Shown here: piece after piece, positions 59,969 through 64,000 of the stretch
How positions within the stretch are numbered: the stretch's first letter is position 1
Layout of the letters: the number at the start of each line of letters is the position of its first letter
From: Deltaproteobacteria bacterium
GTDB taxonomy: Bacteria > Desulfobacterota > Binatia > UBA1149 > SPBQ01
Length of the DNA: 64,000 nt
Assembly (NCBI GenBank): GCA_029262375.1
Contig: JAJCZM010000018.1
Span: 62,001-126,000, forward strand
Reading direction: 5' to 3'
Made by a program: the position numbers and the translations under genes
Notes under the pieces: model-generated
What the model saw: the letters and a program-made list of their open reading frames with translations, nothing else
Databases searched by the model: none
Told to the model about the DNA's origin: nothing

Positions 59969-60612
59969 GCGTCCCTCCGACTCGGCAGCGTAGCGGCGCT
60001 TCGGGCCTGTTGGAATGGCCGCGCGCTGTGGTTGGCGGGTTTGACCACCGAAGCAGACGACATTGACGAATGGCGAACGGGGCGCGCGGTCATCGGGATC
60101 GGAGATCGGGCGCGCGGCGCGTCGCCGCAACTCCCCCCTAACTGAGCAGCCACGCGCGCTGCTGCTGCGCACAACCGGGACGACCCACGACGTAGCGGGC
60201 GCGGCTGCGGCGGCGCGAGGCAAGTACGGGTTCGTCCCAATAGCGATTCAAGCAGTCGTTCCGCGATGCGAAACCGCACTATGTCGGGACGATGAGAGCC
60301 GAGGGGTTGTCACCAGAAGTGGCGCGCGTGACTGCGCGAGGCGTCCGCCACGGATGTCCGGTCCCCGCTCGAGCGTAACGACGCACTGCGTCTCTCACGG
60401 ACGTGCATATGCGCGCCCGTGCATGCCCCGCTTTTTTCTTGACAGCCAGTGTAAGTAATTGATCTAGTCCGCCTTCGGTCTTACGACCGAAGTCTCGTGA
60501 TCCCCTGGGCAGGGCAAGCACGGGCAAACAACCGAGGGATTCCAGGCATCGTGCGGTCGCGTTGGGCGATCGGAGCGTACTGTAGCCTCGGTACGGCAGG
60601 AGAAGAGGACTC
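59969..60612. other. 644-bp non-coding region before the Cys-rich giant gene
   Basis: It holds the promoter of the minus-strand amidohydrolase and the leader of the Cys-rich gene. TTGACA at about 60440 could be a -35 element, but a clear -10 is not seen. Hairpins lie at 60473-60492 and 60576-60595. Open frames here have no family sequence or ribosome sites. No operator of the TTTGACG type is present. Confidence 0.6.
60473..60492 (+). other. hairpin in leader of Cys-rich gene
   Basis: CTTCGGTC-TTAC-GACCGAAG: a perfect 8-bp stem with a 4-nt loop, about 120 bp before the ATG. A second, weaker stem CGTAC...GTACG lies at 60576-60595. No known riboswitch class is recognised. Confidence 0.5.
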
Positions 60613-63600
60613 ATGGTGAGCACCGATACCAACAAACGATACACCGACTTTTTCAAACGATTCAGTCTGATGTGTTTAACAACAATAGTCACCGCGGCTT
60701 TGCTCGCGGTTCCGACAAGCGGCGAAGCGCAGCTCACCAAGCAAGAGCAGCGCTGCATCGGCGCCCTCACGAAGGACGGCGGAAAACTTTCCAAGACCGT
60801 CAGTAAGCTTCAACAGAAGTGCCTCAAAGACGCCGCGAACGGCAAACTCACCGGTACCACAGACGCCTGCATCAGCGACGACGAGAAAGGCAAGGTCGCC
60901 AAGACCGAAGCCAGAACGCTTTCCGACGAAACGAAGCATTGTTTCGACGGCACGGGCTTCGTCACGGCAACCGGCGCGCAGACCAATCTCAGCGCGAAGA
61001 ATCAGACGGACCAACTCGGTCGCGATCTTCTCGGCTCGACACTGCACGATGCGGTGCAAGTCGATAAGTCGAACGCCAAGTGCCAGCAGAAAGTTCAGAA
61101 GGCGCTCGACAAGGTGCTCGCCACAAAGCTCAAGTCGTACACCAAGTGCGCGAAGAACGTTGCCCGCGACGAGCTGACGATAAACCTGGCGCCCTTCGAG
61201 AACTGCCTGTTAGCCCTGCCGCTGGACGCGAAAGTAGTAAAGGCGATCACGAAATTGACGGATGCGCGCGCAAAGACCTGCGACACGCTCCCGCTCAACA
61301 CCATCTTCCCCGGCAACTGCGCAGCCGCTGGAACACCGGCGCTATTCGACACGTGTATCGATACCGCGGCCGAGTGCCGCGCCTGCACGACGATCGCCGG
61401 CATGAACGGCCTGGCGACCGACTGCGATCTCTTCGATAACGGTGTAGCCGACCTTTCGTGCGCTTCGGCGGCTCCGAGCTGCGGCGACGGCAACGTCGAT
61501 CCCGGCGAAGAGTGCGATCCGGGTGCCGAGCCCACCTGCTGCTCTGCAACCTGCACGAATAATTCCGACGGTCTGAGCTGTGACGACGGCACGTTCTGCA
61601 ACGGCGCCGACACCTGCTCCTCCGGCGCTTGCGTCTCACCCGGCGACCCCTGCTCGGGCGGCGCCGAGTGCAACGCGGTCTGCGATGAAGTCGGAGACAC
61701 CTGCTTCGACCCTGCAGCAACCCCATGCACCGATGACGGCAACGTCTGCACGGACGACGTCTGCGACGGCGCCGGCAGCTGCTCACACCCCGGCAACACG
61801 GACCCATGTAACGACGGCAACTTCTGCAACGGCGCAGATACCTGCGACGGCGCGGGCGGCTGTACGGTGAGCGCGGGCGACCCCTGCCCCGGTGCCGACG
61901 GAGACGGCGATTGCGCGGAGAGCTGCGACGAAGGCGCAGACAACTGCCTGGCCCCGGATACCATCGGCTCCGGATGTGACGACGGACTGTTCTGCAGCGG
62001 CGCTGACACCTGCGACGGCGCGGGCGCCTGTGTAGGCGCGGGCGATCCTTGCGCAGGAGCTGACGGCGACGGCGATTGCGCGGAAAGCTGCGACGAAGGC
62101 GCAGACAATTGCTTGGCACCCGACGCGGCTGCCAGCGCTTGTGACGACGGTCTCTTCTGTACGGTGACCGATACCTGCGATGGAGCCGGCACCTGCGGCG
62201 GTACCGGGGATCCATGCCCTGGTCCTGACGGCGACGGAAACTGCTCAGAAAGCTGCGACGAAGGCGCGGACAACTGTTCGGCCAACGATGCAGCAGCATC
62301 GGCTTGTGACGACGGCTTGTTCTGCACCGCAACCGATACTTGCGACGGCGGCGGATCCTGCCTCGGCGCAGGCGATCCATGCCCAGGCGCAGACGGCGAC
62401 GGCGATTGCGCAGAGAGCTGCGATGAAGGCGCAGACAACTGTCTCGCTCCGGATACCGGCGGCTCAGCATGTAGCGACGGTACATTCTGCAACGGTACGG
62501 AAACCTGTGACGGCGCCGGGTCCTGCGGCGCCTCTACCGGCGATCCATGCTCCGGCCCGGATGGCGACGGCGATTGCGCAGAAAGCTGCGATGAAGGCGC
62601 GGACAACTGTCTCGCTCCGGACACCGGCGGTTCTTCATGCACAGACGGCTCGTTCTGTAACGGAACGGAAACCTGCGACGGCGCCGGGTCCTGCGGTGCT
62701 TCAACGGGCGATCCTTGCACCGGCCCGGACGGCGACGGCAACTGCGCTGAAAGCTGCGACGAAGGCGCAGACAACTGTCTCGCTCCGGACACCGGCGGCT
62801 CAGCGTGCACGGACGGTACGTTCTGTAACGGTACGGAAACCTGCGACGGTGCCGGGTCCTGCGGCGCCTCCACCGGCGATCCTTGCTCCGGCCCTGACGG
62901 CGACGGCGATTGCGCTGAGAGTTGCGATGAAGGCGCGGACAACTGTCTCGCTCCGGATACCATCGGTTCTTCATGCACAGACGGCGCGTTCTGTAACGGA
63001 ACGGAAACCTGCGACGGCGCCGGGTCCTGCGCTGCTTCGACGGGCGATCCTTGCCCCGGCGCGGACGGCGACGGCGACTGCGCTGAAAGCTGCGACGAAA
63101 GCGCAGACAACTGTCTAGCCAGCGATCCAGCAGCATCGGCATGCACCGACGGTGCATTCTGCAACGGTACGGAGACCTGCGACGGCGCCGGGTCCTGCGG
63201 CGCTTCGACCGGCGATCCTTGCCCAGGCGCAGATGGCGACGGCAACTGCGCTGAAAGCTGCGATGAAGGCGCGGACAACTGTCTCGCTCCGGATACCGGC
63301 GGCTCGGCATGTGACGACGGCCTGTTCTGCACCGACGTCGATACCTGCAACGGTAGCGGCACCTGCGGCGGCGCGGGCGATCCTTGCCCGGGCCCGGACG
63401 GCGACGGCAACTGTGCTGAGAGCTGCGACGAAGGCGCAGACAACTGTCTCGCTCCGGATACGGGCGGCTCGGCATGCACCGACGGCGCATTCTGCAACGG
63501 TACGGAAACCTGTGACGGTGCCGGAAGCTGTGGCGCCTCGACGGGCGATCCCTGCCCCGGCGCGGATGGCGACGGCAACTGCGCCGAAACCTGCGATGAA

Positions 63601-64000
63601 GGCGCGGACAACTGCCTCGGCAACGATCCGGCCGCATCGGCATGCACCGACGGTGCATTCTGCAACGGTACGGAAACCTGCAACGGCGCGGGTAGCTGCG
63701 GTAGCTCAACCGGCGACCCATGTGCCGGCGTCGACGGCGACGGCAACTGCGCAGAGAGCTGCGATGAAGGCGCGGACAACTGTCTCGCCAACGATCCGAA
63801 CGGCTCGGCCTGTGACTCGGGTGCTGTCGGCATGAACGACAACTGCGACGTCACCGGCGACACGTGCAGTTCAGGCACTTGCGTGAACTCGGATCCGGCA
63901 CAGGTTCCGGAACAGTGCTACACGGCTGGTGACGAAGACTGCGACGGCTTCGCCGATACGGCTGATCTGGACGCAGACTCGCAATGTCAGGCCAACGGCA
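60613..64000 (+). CDS. giant secreted Cys-rich repeat protein (3' end outside window)
   Basis: An exported protein of at least 1129 residues, open at the right edge. AGGAGAAGAGG precedes the ATG; a signal peptide ends near ...TSGEAQ. Residues ~38-285 form the same Lys/Cys-rich module as in the protein at 51033 (ending DCDLFDNGVADLSC). A DUF4215-like unit follows (CGDGNVDPGEECD). From about residue 320 there are two or three degenerate and then twelve regular 55-56-residue repeats of the type DGTFCNGTETCDGAGSCG...GDPCPG.DGDGNCAESCDEGADNC, each with 8 Cys and many Asp/Gly. A different Cys-rich tail begins near 63790. Probably a rigid, disulfide- and maybe Ca-stabilised surface stalk; function unknown. 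Confidence 0.88.
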   Translation, partial: MVSTDTNKRYTDFFKRFSLMCLTTIVTAALLAVPTSGEAQLTKQEQRCIGALTKDGGKLSKTVSKLQQKCLKDAANGKLTGTTDACISDDEKGKVAKTEARTLSDETKHCFDGTGFVTATGAQTNLSAKNQTDQLGRDLLGSTLHDAVQVDKSNAKCQQKVQKALDKVLATKLKSYTKCAKNVARDELTINLAPFENCLLALPLDAKVVKAITKLTDARAKTCDTLPLNTIFPGNCAAAGTPALFDTCIDTAAECRACTTIAGMNGLATDCDLFDNGVADLSCASAAPSCGDGNVDPGEECDPGAEPTCCSATCTNNSDGLSCDDGTFCNGADTCSSGACVSPGDPCSGGAECNAVCDEVGDTCFDPAATPCTDDGNVCTDDVCDGAGSCSHPGNTDPCNDGNFCNGADTCDGAGGCTVSAGDPCPGADGDGDCAESCDEGADNCLAPDTIGSGCDDGLFCSGADTCDGAGACVGAGDPCAGADGDGDCAESCDEGADNCLAPDAAASACDDGLFCTVTDTCDGAGTCGGTGDPCPGPDGDGNCSESCDEGADNCSANDAAASACDDGLFCTATDTCDGGGSCLGAGDPCPGADGDGDCAESCDEGADNCLAPDTGGSACSDGTFCNGTETCDGAGSCGASTGDPCSGPDGDGDCAESCDEGADNCLAPDTGGSSCTDGSFCNGTETCDGAGSCGASTGDPCTGPDGDGNCAESCDEGADNCLAPDTGGSACTDGTFCNGTETCDGAGSCGASTGDPCSGPDGDGDCAESCDEGADNCLAPDTIGSSCTDGAFCNGTETCDGAGSCAASTGDPCPGADGDGDCAESCDESADNCLASDPAASACTDGAFCNGTETCDGAGSCGASTGDPCPGADGDGNCAESCDEGADNCLAPDTGGSACDDGLFCTDVDTCNGSGTCGGAGDPCPGPDGDGNCAESCDEGADNCLAPDTGGSACTDGAFCNGTETCDGAGSCGASTGDPCPGADGDGNCAETCDEGADNCLGNDPAASACTDGAFCNGTETCNGAGSCGSSTGDPCAGVDGDGNCAESCDEGADNCLANDPNGSACDSGAVGMNDNCDVTGDTCSSGTCVNSDPAQVPEQCYTAGDEDCDGFADTADLDADSQCQANG
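61880..63810 (+). repeat. twelve 165/168-bp coding repeats
   Basis: The anchor GCNGACAA(C/T)TG recurs at 61936, 62101, 62266, 62431, 62599, 62767, 62935, 63103, 63271, 63436, 63604 and 63772. Spacing is 165 bp for the first three steps and one later step, and 168 bp otherwise. Central copies are nearly identical at DNA level over long stretches, pointing to recent duplication or gene conversion. Confidence 0.92.

Noticed and set aside
60063..60458. 131-codon open frame in the non-coding gap
   Set aside because: No ribosome site, Arg-rich composition and no family motif.
60500..60600. Possible c-di-GMP-I (GEMM) riboswitch upstream of the Cys-rich gene
   Set aside because: Only a GGCAAAC-like fragment is present; the GACGCAAAGCC block and matching stems are missing.
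61095..63878. A 927-codon open frame on the minus strand, rich in Pro, Ser and Gln
   Set aside because: It is the antisense of the Cys-repeat array; regular codon periodicity in the repeats keeps it open. It has no start context or family sequence, and the plus-strand protein has a signal peptide and conserved motifs.

Overview
This 64 kb window is high-GC, densely packed DNA from a bacterium that degrades lipids or steroids. There are no rRNA or tRNA genes, phage genes, transposases or CRISPR arrays that I can see. The mix of many acyl-CoA genes, hydantoinase-type and amidohydrolase-2 enzymes, RND lipid exporters and secreted Cys-rich, kelch and dockerin-like proteins suggests an uncultured deltaproteobacterial-type lineage. 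Candidatus Binatia (Binatota) is my best guess, but this is inference, not shown by a marker gene.

Layout. 1-7.9 kb: a kinase-dehydrogenase fusion cut by the window edge, a P450, a TetR regulator with a 26-bp palindrome, an atypical second P450 and an acyl-CoA ligase. 8-13.8 kb: an operon of four acyl-CoA dehydrogenases, an enoyl-CoA hydratase and a flavin split-barrel protein. 13.8-17.4 kb: a secreted kelch protein, a secreted phosphoesterase and an iron pair (Bfd and bacterioferritin) behind a Fur-like box. 17.5-23.6 kb: hyuB-hyuA, two crotonases and a lipoprotein. 23.9-28 kb: amidohydrolase, FAS1-like dehydratase and ligase. 28-42.9 kb: SDRs, type III CoA-transferases (one a tandem fusion), a ketoacyl synthase-DUF35 fusion, thiolase, MFS transporter, acyl-CoA dehydrogenase, Rieske oxygenase, amidohydrolase and RND transporter. 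43-48.5 kb: an EBP-type sterol isomerase homologue, an acyl-CoA dehydrogenase, a second TetR, a hydrolase, a SRPBCC protein and a zinc alcohol dehydrogenase. 48.5-53.8 kb: secreted proteins. 54-60 kb: amidohydrolases, a DUF35/thiolase-like pair and a D-aminoacylase-like enzyme. 60.6-64 kb: a giant Cys-rich repeat protein running off the window.

How it fits together. Five separate promoters carry the same palindrome, TTTGACG-N3-CGTCAAA. Its longest version sits in the divergent promoter of the TetR gene at 44947, so the acyl-CoA, hydantoinase-type, amidohydrolase and isomerase operons look like one regulon. A bacterial EBP-like isomerase, a KshA/Neverland-like Rieske oxygenase, a catalytic/non-catalytic acyl-CoA dehydrogenase pair, a DUF35-partnered thiolase-like protein with a Tyr at the aldolase position, and P450s together suggest uptake and breakdown or remodelling of a sterol-like polycyclic substrate.

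A second theme is short tandem repeats of 9-15 bp. They recur between genes and, in frame, inside otherwise conserved enzymes.
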